Assembly: GCA_019155205.2 (NCBI GenBank)
Contig: JAHNZQ020000181.1
Coordinates: 2,429,744 to 2,480,340 of the forward strand
Origin: Gracilaria vermiculophylla
Taxonomy: Eukaryota; Rhodophyta; Florideophyceae; Gracilariales; Gracilariaceae
Reading direction: 5' to 3'
Length of the DNA: 50,597 nucleotides
In this document: positions 1-10,374 of the stretch, one piece after another
Numbering within the stretch: position 1 is the stretch's first letter
Layout: each line of letters opens with the position of its first letter
The notes under the pieces: generated by a model
Databases searched by the model: none
What the model was told of the DNA's origin: nothing
The model's input: the letters and a program-made list of their open reading frames with translations, nothing else
Program-made: the position numbers and the translations under genes

Positions 1-414
1 GTATAACAGGGCAGAGAAACAGAAGCCGTATGACGGAAGAAACCTATAATAGGCAAAAGAAACAGTAAAGAAATAGCCGTGACGACGGTTCAGGACTCCT
101 CAAAGACGGAGGCAGGTTGCTCAACCCAGTGTTGCGGCGGTATTCCCCGGGAGGGGTTAGTGACCGTGCGCACGCGGCTAGATGAACAGAGCCAAGTTCC
201 TCCTTGAGGTTTACTTCTCCGTACAGTGGCGGCAGTGCTGCCACTTATATACGGCACTTCAACATATTAAAATAAATATCTAGAAATATCTAGCCACCCG
301 GCAAGGCCGGCTACTGTAGTACAGATGTGCAACCGTGGCAGGCTTGTCACGGCGCACCCTTCATTGGGCCAATATCGGCACACGTGGCCTCAATTACTAC
401 CCTTCCTAGGGGCA
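1..414 (-). mobile_element. Partial LTR (3' LTR side) of a retrotransposon
   Basis: On the minus strand this stretch begins with TG directly after a run of five G (the polypurine-tract position) and follows the end of the gag remnant at 447. A TATA box reading TATATAAG lies at 244-251, as expected of an LTR promoter. The same G5-TG junction recurs at the right end of the window. The closing CA is not seen, so the LTR probably runs off the left edge. No matching upstream LTR was found above the gag remnant. The identification rests on position, TATA box and junction, not on a pair of aligned LTRs. Confidence 0.5.
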
Positions 415-446
415 CCCCCAAATGGGGCTAGTGAAGCTAATACTAT

Positions 447-1929
447 TCATAACCACGGTTGTGGAAGCCGGGAGCGGATCAAATCCTTATGAAGACCGAT
501 TGCGGCATACCCTCGACGGGCCATTGCACTACAGCCACGAGAGTCCGGATTGCCGGGATGAGTACATCGATGAGCATGGTACATCGTTCCCCAGTGGTAT
601 AGACATTCCCACAGCGGTGGAAGGCTTTGTTGAGCCGTACTGAGTATTAGGTCTCTCCCTCTTCAGGGCTTTGGCGGGTATCCCTCAGGGCGAGGATTGC
701 GTTCTGGATGGCGGTGTTTGTTGCGTACGAGCGCGACAAGTGCTGCACCGCCTCTGGCCAGCACGTCACTCCTCCATCGGAGGCAAGCGAAGAACCACGT
801 ACTAAATTGTACTGGTCCTCCGCAATTCCCCTTACGAAATAGGGCAGTGCAACGAAGACTTGACCTTCGTTTATCCCGAGTACATTGGCTTCCGCGACGA
901 ACCACGCGAGGAAGTCGAGCACCAATATTGGGTCTTCTCCACTAAAGTGGTGGTTGCGTAGCGACAACTGTATCTGTTTGATGCAGTTGCGCACCTTCCC
1001 CGTTTTATGGGGCGTTCGATCCAGCGAGGAATCTTCGAGTCGGTAGAACCGGTATGAAAGGAGCTTCCGATAGAGGCGGTTCATCGGCTTTAGCTCCTTT
1101 AACCTAGTGTGGGATCTTCCCCGTGATCGGATACGTACCGCGCCATACGTGGCGTTTGACCGCTTCGAGCGGGAAGTACGCTTGCGATCGTCATCGTTGT
1201 GGTCCGAATCCGAAGAATCGGAATTGTCCGAGCGGTTTTGGGAGGACTCGGACGATGATGAGCCATTGTCACTATCCCATGGGGGTCCTTCCGATTTTTG
1301 CGGCGTTTGTCCTTTCCGATGTTCCGGGCGCGTTGCGAGCTGGCTGCCGGGGTGTCCAGGTCATCCATGAGAATGGTTTGTTCCACTGTCTCGAGACGGG
1401 CGCAGACTCGGCGAAAGCGCTCGTCGACATTTTCCACAAATGTAGCGGGCTTACCAAAAGTCTCCATTATGGACTTGACATCCAACCGCAGTGTGCGGAG
1501 ATCCTCATCGATTTTTCTAATAGGGTGTTCCACGACGGCTGCCCGGAGGTCCTGGAACTCTACGACAAGCGCGTCATGGGCAGTCCGCAAATGGCGGAGT
1601 TGGCCCTCCAGGCTTCTGACCTGGGGGTCATCGGCACTTCCCTGTACAGGGCGAGACGCCGCAACAGCGGGTGTCATCTCATCCTAAAGGATGGCCAACG
1701 GAGGTTGCGGAACCATTCTGTTGTCACTGGCCAGATCGGAGGCCCAAGACATGTTCTTCCCGGTCTTCCGGCTGCCACCCCGAGTGGGAATTTTCGACAC
1801 GAACCGAGTGTCAAGCACGTCCGCGCTTTCGTGTGAGCGGCTGCGGGTGACGGCGGGCGGTGCATCCGAAGGCCCCTTGGGCAAGGTACCGTTTCGACGG
1901 GAGTTGCCAGTGATTCCGGGAGTAGACAA
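447..1929 (-). pseudogene. Broken LTR-retrotransposon gag
   Basis: Three successive minus-strand frames together look like one decayed gag protein of about 490 codons. The N-terminal part (from about 1929) carries an in-frame TAG at 1684-1686 and then a coiled-coil-like stretch (about 1640-1400). A serine/aspartate/arginine-rich linker follows in a different frame, so there is a shift near 1250-1290. The part at about 1060-660 resembles the helical core of Ty3-type gag proteins (a segment reading ILVLDFLAWFVAEA, ending near a CWPEAVQ block). That frame stops at 647. A third frame, open from about 660 to 447, ends in a basic tail RSRLPQPWL that is repeated at the right end of the window. No start ATG is left at the top, and no protease, reverse transcriptase or integrase is present. 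The family is uncertain. Confidence 0.55.
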
Positions 1930-2692
1930 GGTACCTCAAACAAGGAAGAGCACTAGGTCAAACAAACCAATTCTAAATCGGGAGACCACTTTGTAGTGCA
2001 ATGCCCCAAAAGAGGAAAAGACCGCGAAGGTGTTCGGAACCTCCCTCTCTATGAGGCGGCGCAGCGAACAGAGCACCCTCAAGTGAGGCACAACTAGCCG
2101 AGTGTAAACCGGGGCGTCACATTCGCGACTAGCGCAGAGGGCGTAGAGCGGAGAACCTGTGAAACGGGTGCAGTCTTCTAGCGAGGTACGAGCCCAGCTA
2201 GTGGGGAGCGCGGGCCTGCTGTGGTAGCGGGTCGCGCGAGCGTGGCGGTGCCACGGGGCGAAAATGGAAAAGGAAAGGGTCGTAGATTTATCCGGAGATC
2301 CGGTTAAATGTACCTCGTATGAGGACGAACGCGACAATGATAGAAACACTCCCAAAGCTGGGTTCTGTAACACGCAAGGCAGCTAAGCTACCGTGTGCAA
2401 CGGGCAACCCCTCCGATTAAGAGTAGAGAGCGTCCGAAGGCGTAAAAGCTTAGGACCAAGACCCTTTGAGGGGAACTTTACTGTGCGCGCCGGCCGCGGG
2501 GCCGGTGCGCTAAGTACTGCCACACTGTGCAGTGCACAGTGTCATGCATCCCAAAATTGGGTTCTAAAGATATGTAAAATTCTCACAATTCGTGGCACAC
2601 CTCTAGCAACCATTCTGTGGTCCACGTGTATCATCCGCACCATGCGGCGCCATTACTATCGTAAAATACTGTACTAGTCCCCAATGGGGTTT
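1930..2692. other. Region without a recognisable gene between two retroelement remnants
   Basis: One minus-strand frame (1936-2373) is open but has no ATG at its head and no familiar motif. A search by eye for a copy of the 1-414 LTR here, where the 5' LTR of the gag element should lie, found none. It may be leader sequence of that element or unrelated repeat DNA. Confidence 0.4.
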
Positions 2693-3062
2693 TCAACCAA
2701 AGCCACAAAATTCCCCGATACCAGGCGTTGCTCTACACATCCTAAAAATGCGAGATATTGTGGTGGTAGACGCAAAACGGTCATCTAATCTTTTCAGCAT
2801 TTCCCATGGATTACCAATGTCGCCCTGAACTACACGCAAGGCCTCATACGAAAGAGCAGAGACAATTAGACCATTAGCTCTTCTCTTATTGAACTCCCAT
2901 TCGGCTTTCTTCTCTTTATCTGATGTAAAAGGATTTCGACTCTGGCAAACAACTTCTCCAATTCCTTTCGCTTGACAGGCAGACTATTTGAATCCGCCAC
3001 AATTTATAGTCATGCTTCTCTTCGAACGGTGTGGCGCGGTTCTTACTTCCTTCGGAGTCCAT
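2693..3062 (-). pseudogene. Broken Ty1/copia-type gag fragment
   Basis: An ATG at 3062 opens a short frame with the copia-gag opening pattern (residues PFEEKHDYKLWRIQI, as in 'F.G..Y..W...I'). After a frameshift near 2970 the next frame carries a tryptophan, a block SALSYEALRVVQG and then WEMLKRLDDRFAS, which is the usual order of the UBN2/retrotran gag domain of Ty1/copia elements. The second frame ends in TGA at 2693-2695. No nucleocapsid knuckle or pol follows. The LTR and primer-binding-site candidates just upstream (3201-3557) fit a copia 5' end. Non-functional. Confidence 0.65.
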
Positions 3063-3200
3063 GATATTGGCTGATGCCTAGAACTTGAAGTGAGCAGTGT
3101 TCCGAAAGCTGTCTAACAGTTGAAGTGGGCAGATAGGCGAAGTCTGGGCCCACAACCTCCTTGAAAGTAGGCCAGGTGAAAACAAGACGCCAGGAGTTGA

Positions 3201-3215
3201 GGACTTCTGGTACCA
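3201..3215 (-). other. Retrotransposon primer-binding site candidate
   Basis: On the minus strand the sequence is TGGTACCAGAAGTCC. It begins one base after the putative LTR end and resembles the initiator tRNA-Met-complementary site common in copia elements (TGGTATCAGAGC). It lies about 140 bases upstream of the copia-type gag ATG, which is the correct order. Confidence 0.5.
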
Positions 3216-3216
3216 A

Positions 3217-3557
3217 TGAGTGTGTACAGAAGTCCTCGTTTTATAGAGGCAAAAGAACATACGTGAGCATAGCTAGTCTATATTCACGTAAACAAATACA
3301 AAATACAAACAAAGGTCTTGTAAAACAGTACAAATACGAAAAGAATGAAACACGCACTTCAAAGATTCAAAGTCACTGAGATGCGCTGAATGTTTCAAGT
3401 AAGAACCCGACGATGCTACACCCATGCTACCAACTGTGTAGTACAGTGGCTCCTAAAGAAATAGGGTGGTTTGGCCTTAAGGTATAATATTCCTAAGGAG
3501 GGCTCGTATTTTATTAGCTGGGCCACGTGGTGCATAACCCCGCCCACGTGCGTAACA
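3217..3557 (-). mobile_element. Putative Ty1/copia 5' LTR
   Basis: The minus strand reads TGTTACG at 3557 and ends in CA at 3217, immediately before the primer-binding-site candidate. A TATA-type box (TATAAAAC) is at 3238-3245. Order LTR, primer site, gag is as in copia elements. There is no second LTR to align, so the outer boundary is a judgement from the TG/CA ends only. Confidence 0.45.
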
Positions 3558-4079
3558 ATATCCTTGAGGAACGGTAGAATTATTATTTATTTTAGTTAAT
3601 TTATGCAGGTAATTAGTACAGTAGCAAAACCTGCTGAGGCGGGCTCCTGGCTTGATACTTAATCTGCCGGTTGAACTTCACCTCTGGGGAACTAAAGACT
3701 AGCACCCTTGAGTCTTCTTCTACTTTTCCGGTTGGAGTCTCTCGTCGATTACGCAGATTTCTAAGCCGCCGATCCCCAGGTCGCATCATAGCAGCGCCTG
3801 TAGAAGCATTGTCTGCCCAGTGAACATCCCCCTCCGCTTGGTGTTTGCGGATCCTCTTTCAGAATTCTCCTGGCTCGCAACAGCGGATACCGGAGACCAT
3901 TTTTAGGAACACGCGCCTTTGGAGTCCATAAAAACTGCTAACGGACGTTGTGCTTTACTACCTCGAGATGAGGGCTGACAGTATCACAAACTGGTGTCTC
4001 TGTACACAAAGGACTGAAAACTATCCAACACTTCCTCGCAATTGTTGTAGAACACTTTGAACAGAAAGTCTGCTTCAAA
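3558..4079. other. Repeat-like region, no supported gene
   Basis: A minus-strand frame without an ATG near its head is open from 3858 to 3616 (81 codons) and ends just above the putative copia LTR. It may be the decayed 3' end of another element. Nothing else is recognisable. Confidence 0.3.
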
Positions 4080-5240
4080 GGTAAAGGACACATGGCATTT
4101 TGATGCAAATCATCGCTGTTATTACTGTAGTGCTACCAAAATCAGTTTTCAAAAAACTTCAAGATAAAAAACCTTTTCAAAATCATAGGATATCTCACTT
4201 TCAAACTTCATTTTGCCTTCTCCAGTAGTTGAGTTTCGCTTTTGTGTTCTAAAAAATACTAATTCAACGCTTTTGCATCAAGTTTCTCTAACGTACCATA
4301 CTTAACACATTCACATTTTTCACGCTATTTCCAATACTTTTTCTTCAATCAAAACCTGTTCAGAATGGCCTAAAATGGCCTTAAATCACTCTAACGAGTA
4401 CATGTCATTCATTTTCAAAGAGGTTTAAGTGAACATAAGGCGTAAGTAACGTCTTGGCATTAATATATAGCAAGCAAAGTTTTTAATTGCTATAGACTAC
4501 TAAACGGCGGTGCTATCTTGGTGGAAAACCAGTTTACATTTCTGATAAGATATGTAAATTTTTATACACAGCTGTGTGAAAGCATTTGTTAGCCTTTTTG
4601 AGTATTTATTGCTTACTGAAAAGGCTTTATGTGTCCTTTTTTTCATCAAAAGTCTACTGAATAGCATAGTATAAGCTTTAATAAAATTGTACTATGTTCA
4701 AATGTTGCTGAACCTTTTTGCTTAAAATAGCAATATGTAAAACACAGTTTTTGATCTTAATCAAAGTTTTACTCAATTTAAAATAAATTCTTTTCGCAGC
4801 TGTATTTTTTTCAGTGCTTATTGCTCACGGTGGCGTCATGTTTTGTTTATTAAAAGCTCCCAAACGAAAAGTTTGTTCAGTTTTATAAACCGAAATAATT
4901 TTGAAGCGTTTATCAATACCATTTCATTCTTTTTTTGTAAACGTATCGTTCTTTCCATGGGGTTTTCAGTGCAAAATACATTGCCATGATAATATTCTTG
5001 CAAAACGTTATACTTATTGCTGCAGTTGAGCATTATTAAGCTATCAATAAAACTTTATGTTTATATTACAGTAAATATTTATGAAAATGGTATAAAGATA
5101 AGAACAACGGCCTACATCTAAGGTACTGTTTGCAGTATTGTGTTATAAGCTTTTAATTTAGAACAGCTTATGTCTTTTTGAGGAAAGAAAATAACGTGTT
5201 GTGGAAATAATCACGCTTGAGTTCGAAATGTCCTATACTT
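4080..5240. other. AT-rich island without genes
   Basis: About 1.2 kb of strongly AT-rich sequence with many A and T runs, in contrast to the rest of the window. No protein motif, tRNA or clear terminal inverted repeat was seen. It could be old DNA-transposon sequence like the AT-rich DNA at 49.7-50.4 kb; this is inference from composition only. Confidence 0.4.
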
Positions 5241-6686
5241 CTGATACGCGTTTTTGAGTGGTTTAACGAAGGGGGTGGCTACAGTAGGCAAAAATCCATA
5301 TTTTGGCGCGCTTTTGCACTGTCCTAAACTTTTTAAACGCACTGAACACTGTACGTTACATGTGAAGCTTTTTGTTCTTTTCAACACGGCATGTATCCTA
5401 CCTAACCAAAGCGATATGCGTGGTGACTGGGGGCGGTTGCACTTTTGATGAAAATCCCCATGATGTCGAAATTCTGTCGCTTAGCCTTATCCTCCTCAAT
5501 GCTCTAGCGCAGGCGCTTCACCTGGTCTGCGGATTTTGTCTTGAGGCACGAAGACCTGCAAAGAGATGGTATTTTTTAATCAAAATGATCTTCTTTCGGC
5601 TTCATTGCTTTGCCCAAAAGAAGCTGGCGAAATTGGGGTGGATTACTTTACGTTAGGGCAGAGGTGTGTTATGCTTTTCGAGCCCCGGAAAGAGAAAGAA
5701 GTGGAGTCGCGCTGGAGCTTGTTGGTCATGACTTTACACGTTTTTCCTAGCTAGCTGGCGTGTGTGTTTTTTGGGGGATAAAAACGTATACGCGTGCGCA
5801 CGGAATGACAAGCACGAAAAGACTGCAAACACTGAAAAAGTACTTACGTTGGTCACTATGGTTTAAAATGGGGTTGAGGACGAAAAGCAAGAGGCGTGTT
5901 CAGAAGCTCGAAACAGATGCAAACTACAGGCCAATAAGTGCTCAACGGCGATAGAGGTGAAGTACAGGATGATTATTTCTGCGGAAAAGAAAGATGTGCC
6001 AAAGTGGAAGGCGCTCCTGAAAGAGAGGCAGTACTGCGACGTTTACCTCCATTGGAAAGAAGTATGAGGAGAAAGATTCCAGGAAGAAGGGCCGACACGA
6101 TTAGATGCAAAAAGTTGCGCTGGGCAAGGTCTGAGCCGAATGGAACATGCAGTTTTGAAAGTTGCAGAATGTTGTTCAGCGAGGCGGACGTTTTCGGTTC
6201 ACGTCGTGCCAACAGTACGGCAGAGCAGTCGGCCCCTAGTCGAAGTCGGAGATCGGCTGGGGGTACGATCGATTTTGGGGCAGTGCGCAGCGCGGGGAGC
6301 TGCGTTCGCGTAACGCTGGCGGAGCTGTACGAAAGTTAGTTTGCCCATGGAGAGGCGTTGTGCCCATTGAAAGGCAAAGCAATTGGGCGGCAAGCGGAGC
6401 ACCGAGGCCCGGATGAGACGACGCGGCGCGAAAACGCCAGCGACAGAGCAGCCCCAAACGCCACAGCAAACCGAGAAGCGCAGGCGACGAACGTGGACCT
6501 CTTGGCGAGCGCGCGCGCGATGGGCGGGGCCAAGGATGAGCACATCGAGCACGTGCGCCATCCGGCTGAGGTGGCGATGATGACAACAGCATCCGCGCAC
6601 ACCGTCAACCAACTCCGCACCCCATCGCGTCCACCGCAACGCAGCTTGCCGCGTGGTGTACGCGTCCCCTTCAACACCGCCCCGCC
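5241..6686. other. Intergenic region with interrupted open frames
   Basis: Several short plus-strand frames occur. The most protein-like runs from 5867 to 6310 with one in-frame TGA at 6065; an ATG sits at 5969. It contains the segment DVPKWKALLKERQYCDVYLHW but matches no family known to me. GC rises sharply from about 6.2 kb toward the helicase gene, and this stretch is likely its promoter and 5' untranslated region. Confidence 0.3.
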
Positions 6687-9203
6687 ATGGCCGCTAACAA
6701 CTGCACCACTCTGCCCCCCTGCTCCCACCAACCGCCCGTGCTCACCGACGAGCAGGCGGCCGTCGTGCGCTCCGTGGCGCACCATGGCCGCAACGCCGTA
6801 GTCAACGCCGTGGCCGGCTCCGGCAAGACGTACACCGCGCTGGCTACTGCGCGCGAGTGGCTTGCCCGCCACCCCGCGCCCGCCGAAGTGCTCCTCGTCG
6901 CCTACAACCGCCGCCTCGCTCAGGACATGGTCGCACAACGCGACGCCGTCACGTCGCCTGCCCTGCGCCCGCGCATCCACATTCGCACCATCCACGGCTG
7001 CGGCCACCACTTCTTCGCCGGTCACGGCCTCACGTCGGACCGCCACCTCTCGTGCTGGACGCGCGCCCGCACCGCGCCCGCACGCCCGCTCCCAGCTTTC
7101 GGCCTCGTCGTCGTCGACGAGGCGCAGGACCTCACCCCAGTCCTCTTCAGCTTCTTGTGTCACCTGCTGTCTTTGCTGCCGCGCGCACCGCAGCTCCTCG
7201 TGCTCGGCGACCCGTTCCAGCTGCTGTATCGCTTCAACGGCGCCGATGAGGCGTACGTGCTGTATGCGCCGAAGCACTTTGCCGATGTCGCCACAGACGC
7301 CCCGTTCGAGCACTTTAAGCTGTCGGTCAGCTTCCGCATCACCCACGAAATGGCCGCGTGGATCAATTCCAACCTTAACCCCAACAACTTGTGTCGAGTG
7401 CTCAGCCCGTTACGCGATTGCTTCGAACGCCATCGTCGCGAAATCGAGCTGTGGTGGGGGGATGGCATCCACGCGGACCCGCGCCGCGCGCCGGCGCCCG
7501 CGTCCGTGCTGTACTTTCAACGGCCGCAGCTGACGTACTCGGACGCGCTGCAAAGCGTGTTGAAGCAGGTCACCACAGTATTTGAGAGGTATGACGCGCA
7601 GTCTTCGGCGTTGCTGTGCCCGTTCATTTCGTCGAATCCGTACAACCCGGGGCGTCTTATCACCAACGAGTTGTGCGTCGTCAATGACATGCCACAATCG
7701 TGGTTCGTCGACGACCACCGCATGGCGGGCGATACTGGCTCGGACGTCTTGCTGCGTAATAAACGCGTTGCAAGCACTATTCACAAGTTCAAGGGCCGCG
7801 AGCGCGACGCTATTGTGCTGGTCGGATTGGATTTCTTCGCAGAGAACATTGAGCGAAAAGACCCGCGCAACACTTTCAACATGTTTTATGTGGGCGCTAC
7901 GCGAGCAAGAAAAGAGCTGCTCATCATTCAGTGGTCGGAGACGGCCTATTGCACGCACCCGGCACGCAGTAATCGTATCAAGAACGATGTTCACAAAAAA
8001 CATGTTATGGAGTCGTGCCGGGTTACTAAAGCGTTGGAGTATTGTCCGTACGACGAGATGCTCTGCAAGCTGTCCCCGGCTTGCTTGCAGGCAAGTACGG
8101 TGTACACCGTGCCGAGCATCTTGATCGATCGCGAAGACTACCTCGTCAGCGGTGCACACACCCCTCTGCGCCTGAGCACCATGGAGAACATCTCAAGCGT
8201 CATCGGGTTGGCAATGGAAGTACGACTGCAGCTGATCCTCGATGAGGGAATTCTGCAAGTGCCATGTTTTACGACCGACGACGATGGTCCGCTAGATTTG
8301 CAAAGGTTCATGATGGAGTTGAGAAGGCAAGCAAACGCGCCGCGGCTGTATTCATGGGCAAGTGTTCTGCAAATTGCGACGGCGTTTCTGACGATGGGAG
8401 ATCAACTCTTTTATCGATGGAGACAGCTGCGCAACTTTGAGAGTTGGCACCTTGTCCAGCACCCCGCAAAGCTGGATCAGGTGGTTCGCAATCTGATGTG
8501 CATGTTGCATGTCGTATGCAAAGATGACGTCAGCGAAGCTGCGACCAAAGCGAGCGACCCAGAGGCAGGGGTGGCGTATGAAGATATTCTGAACGAGCTG
8601 AAGCGCCTCCGGAAGGAACAGAGGATTTTGTTTCACGACGTGTACACGTTTGATATGGGAGGCAATCCACGGTTCGTACTGAATTGCTCTCCGTATCTAG
8701 TCGGTCAGCCAGATATCATTGTTCTTTCGAAACAAGCGGCGGAACGAAGGAGAAGACTCCGAGAAATCGCAGAGGATTCTGACGGAGACGGAATTGAATC
8801 TGATCCTGAACTAGTCAACGGAGATGGTACGACACTGATTGAAGTGAAAGCGACGTCGCAAACGAATCATGATCACTTGTTACAGGTGGCGTGCTACGGA
8901 GCCATGCTTCGTGAGATTGGCCTTGCCGCAAGAAAAGAATGTATGAATGAGGAGGAGTTAGTAAAAGCCGGACTGCAAGATATTCAGCTGCCTAGAATGC
9001 TCGTGGCATACGCAAATCTTGGCCTTCTCACAGCGGTGGAACTTCACATGGACTCGTTTGAGTTTTTGCATCGAGTGGGTTGCCGAAAGATCAACCATCC
9101 ATTTGACTCCATTGTGCTAGGGCGCAATGTTCAAGCGCGAGACGCAATCGAAGCTTGTGAAGCTGCCATTGTCCTGTCCCAGGAAATGAGCGAAACGGAG
9201 TGA
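6687..9203 (+). CDS. UvrD-like SF1A helicase fused to a RecB-type nuclease domain
   Basis: An 838-residue protein. Superfamily 1A (UvrD/Rep/PcrA) helicase motifs are complete: Walker A AGSGKT at 43-48, motif II DEAQD at 144-148, motif III GDPFQ at 174-178, motif IV around SFR at 215-217, motif V HKFKGRERD at 366-374 and motif VI YVGATRAR at 401-408. After a region of about 230 residues with no known motif, the C-terminus carries the RecB/Cas4-type PD-(D/E)XK signature: GQPD (673-676), IEVKAT (718-723; E719, K721) and QVACY (733-737, the QxxxY motif). Expected role: ATP-driven 3'-5' unwinding coupled to end resection or flap cleavage. No clear organelle signal at the N-terminus, and no iron-sulfur cysteine set was seen. 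The start ATG at 6687 lies 20 residues before the first helicase motif. The 5' half is far GC-richer than the 3' half. Confidence 0.85.
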   Translation: MAANNCTTLPPCSHQPPVLTDEQAAVVRSVAHHGRNAVVNAVAGSGKTYTALATAREWLARHPAPAEVLLVAYNRRLAQDMVAQRDAVTSPALRPRIHIRTIHGCGHHFFAGHGLTSDRHLSCWTRARTAPARPLPAFGLVVVDEAQDLTPVLFSFLCHLLSLLPRAPQLLVLGDPFQLLYRFNGADEAYVLYAPKHFADVATDAPFEHFKLSVSFRITHEMAAWINSNLNPNNLCRVLSPLRDCFERHRREIELWWGDGIHADPRRAPAPASVLYFQRPQLTYSDALQSVLKQVTTVFERYDAQSSALLCPFISSNPYNPGRLITNELCVVNDMPQSWFVDDHRMAGDTGSDVLLRNKRVASTIHKFKGRERDAIVLVGLDFFAENIERKDPRNTFNMFYVGATRARKELLIIQWSETAYCTHPARSNRIKNDVHKKHVMESCRVTKALEYCPYDEMLCKLSPACLQASTVYTVPSILIDREDYLVSGAHTPLRLSTMENISSVIGLAMEVRLQLILDEGILQVPCFTTDDDGPLDLQRFMMELRRQANAPRLYSWASVLQIATAFLTMGDQLFYRWRQLRNFESWHLVQHPAKLDQVVRNLMCMLHVVCKDDVSEAATKASDPEAGVAYEDILNELKRLRKEQRILFHDVYTFDMGGNPRFVLNCSPYLVGQPDIIVLSKQAAERRRRLREIAEDSDGDGIESDPELVNGDGTTLIEVKATSQTNHDHLLQVACYGAMLREIGLAARKECMNEEELVKAGLQDIQLPRMLVAYANLGLLTAVELHMDSFEFLHRVGCRKINHPFDSIVLGRNVQARDAIEACEAAIVLSQEMSETE

Positions 9204-10374
9204 CATTGCATACAATGTAAGGTACTGTATGTTACTGTATCTACCGAAATAGGCATTGCTCAATTTGATGATGGTCTCACCAAGCAGCACCTGCACCTCT
9301 GGCTCCCCCAACTCTCTCTGCCGCCCCGTCCATTTTCCCATTCCCTCCTTCTATTTGCATGGAGCCTCTTACGGGATACCGTTTTGTGAGCAAGTGCTTT
9401 TCAGCAGTTTCTCAGTTGCTACCGTCCGCTCCCTTTCTCCCTCCCACGACGGAATTTTCAGATCTGCCACTCAAATCTCAACCGCTCGCGGCACGGCTCG
9501 TTACGTCTCGATACGAGCAGCCTCCGCTCCCTACGATATATACACGGCGATCACGGCGATATTCGCGAAAGCGAGCTTTGCTTGCGGCCAAGGCGCTGTC
9601 AAATAAGCCGCACCGTCCCACCGTAGCTCAATAACCTCGCCCACCTTCGTTGTCAGTAACGAGCTATTAGCAATTCGATTCCATCCGTCTCTGGCACCTC
9701 CGCCATTTTATAGACACCCGCACTTAGCCGCGAGTAACTCCCTGACGCTGCTCATCCGCTCAGCTGCGAGCCGCCCTCTCACACCCCCCATCCCACCTAC
9801 ACCATGAATACTTTCACGCTCCAGTCTCTTTAAGACGCAGCCCCTTCCGGGGCCCTTCGCGGCGCTACCCAGCGTTCGTGATGGGGCGCACGCTAATCAT
9901 TCGGGTATCGTGGCTGTGTTGCTGCATCCCGACAAAACACAAGGGTTCATGCCCCGCACGCTCTGCGGGAGCGATATTTGGCTATTGCCCGCTAACCAAG
10001 AGTATGAAGAGCTCACCGTCTAGCTCAATAGGGTATGCAACAGAGTAGGGCAGATAAAAAAAGAAATGCAACAGCTGAAACCCGAAAAGCAGCTGATGAA
10101 AAGTTGCCCTAAAGACCTGGTGGAAGAAGACGACCATTCACAGGTGTCGCCCTGTCATGTAAATGTGCAACATGACTGTCACCTCGATTCAAATTGGCAC
10201 GCTTCGGATATAAATGCTTCCGAATGTATCAAAATAATCAACATGAACAAACGCCGAGATAGAAGAGATCCTCGGCAATCATGCAAGTGTGATACATCCT
10301 CTCTTGTTTTGTCTGACGGTGCTATATTTTGATAGAGATAGTTGAGATATTATTCGTTTTATTGTGAATCTGGC
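9204..10374. other. Intergenic region with one interrupted open frame
   Basis: A plus-strand frame is open from 9808 to 10332 apart from a single TAG at 10021-10023. The part before the TAG lacks an early ATG; the part after it is basic and coiled-coil-like, then cysteine/histidine-rich. No family is recognised. Galactokinase ends at 10375 on the other strand. Confidence 0.35.

Noticed and set aside
447..1290. Programmed frameshifting in gag
   Set aside because: An in-frame TAG and two shifts at places without a slippery heptamer point to decay rather than regulation.
1930..2700. Upstream LTR of the gag element
   Set aside because: No segment here could be matched by eye to the 1-414 LTR.
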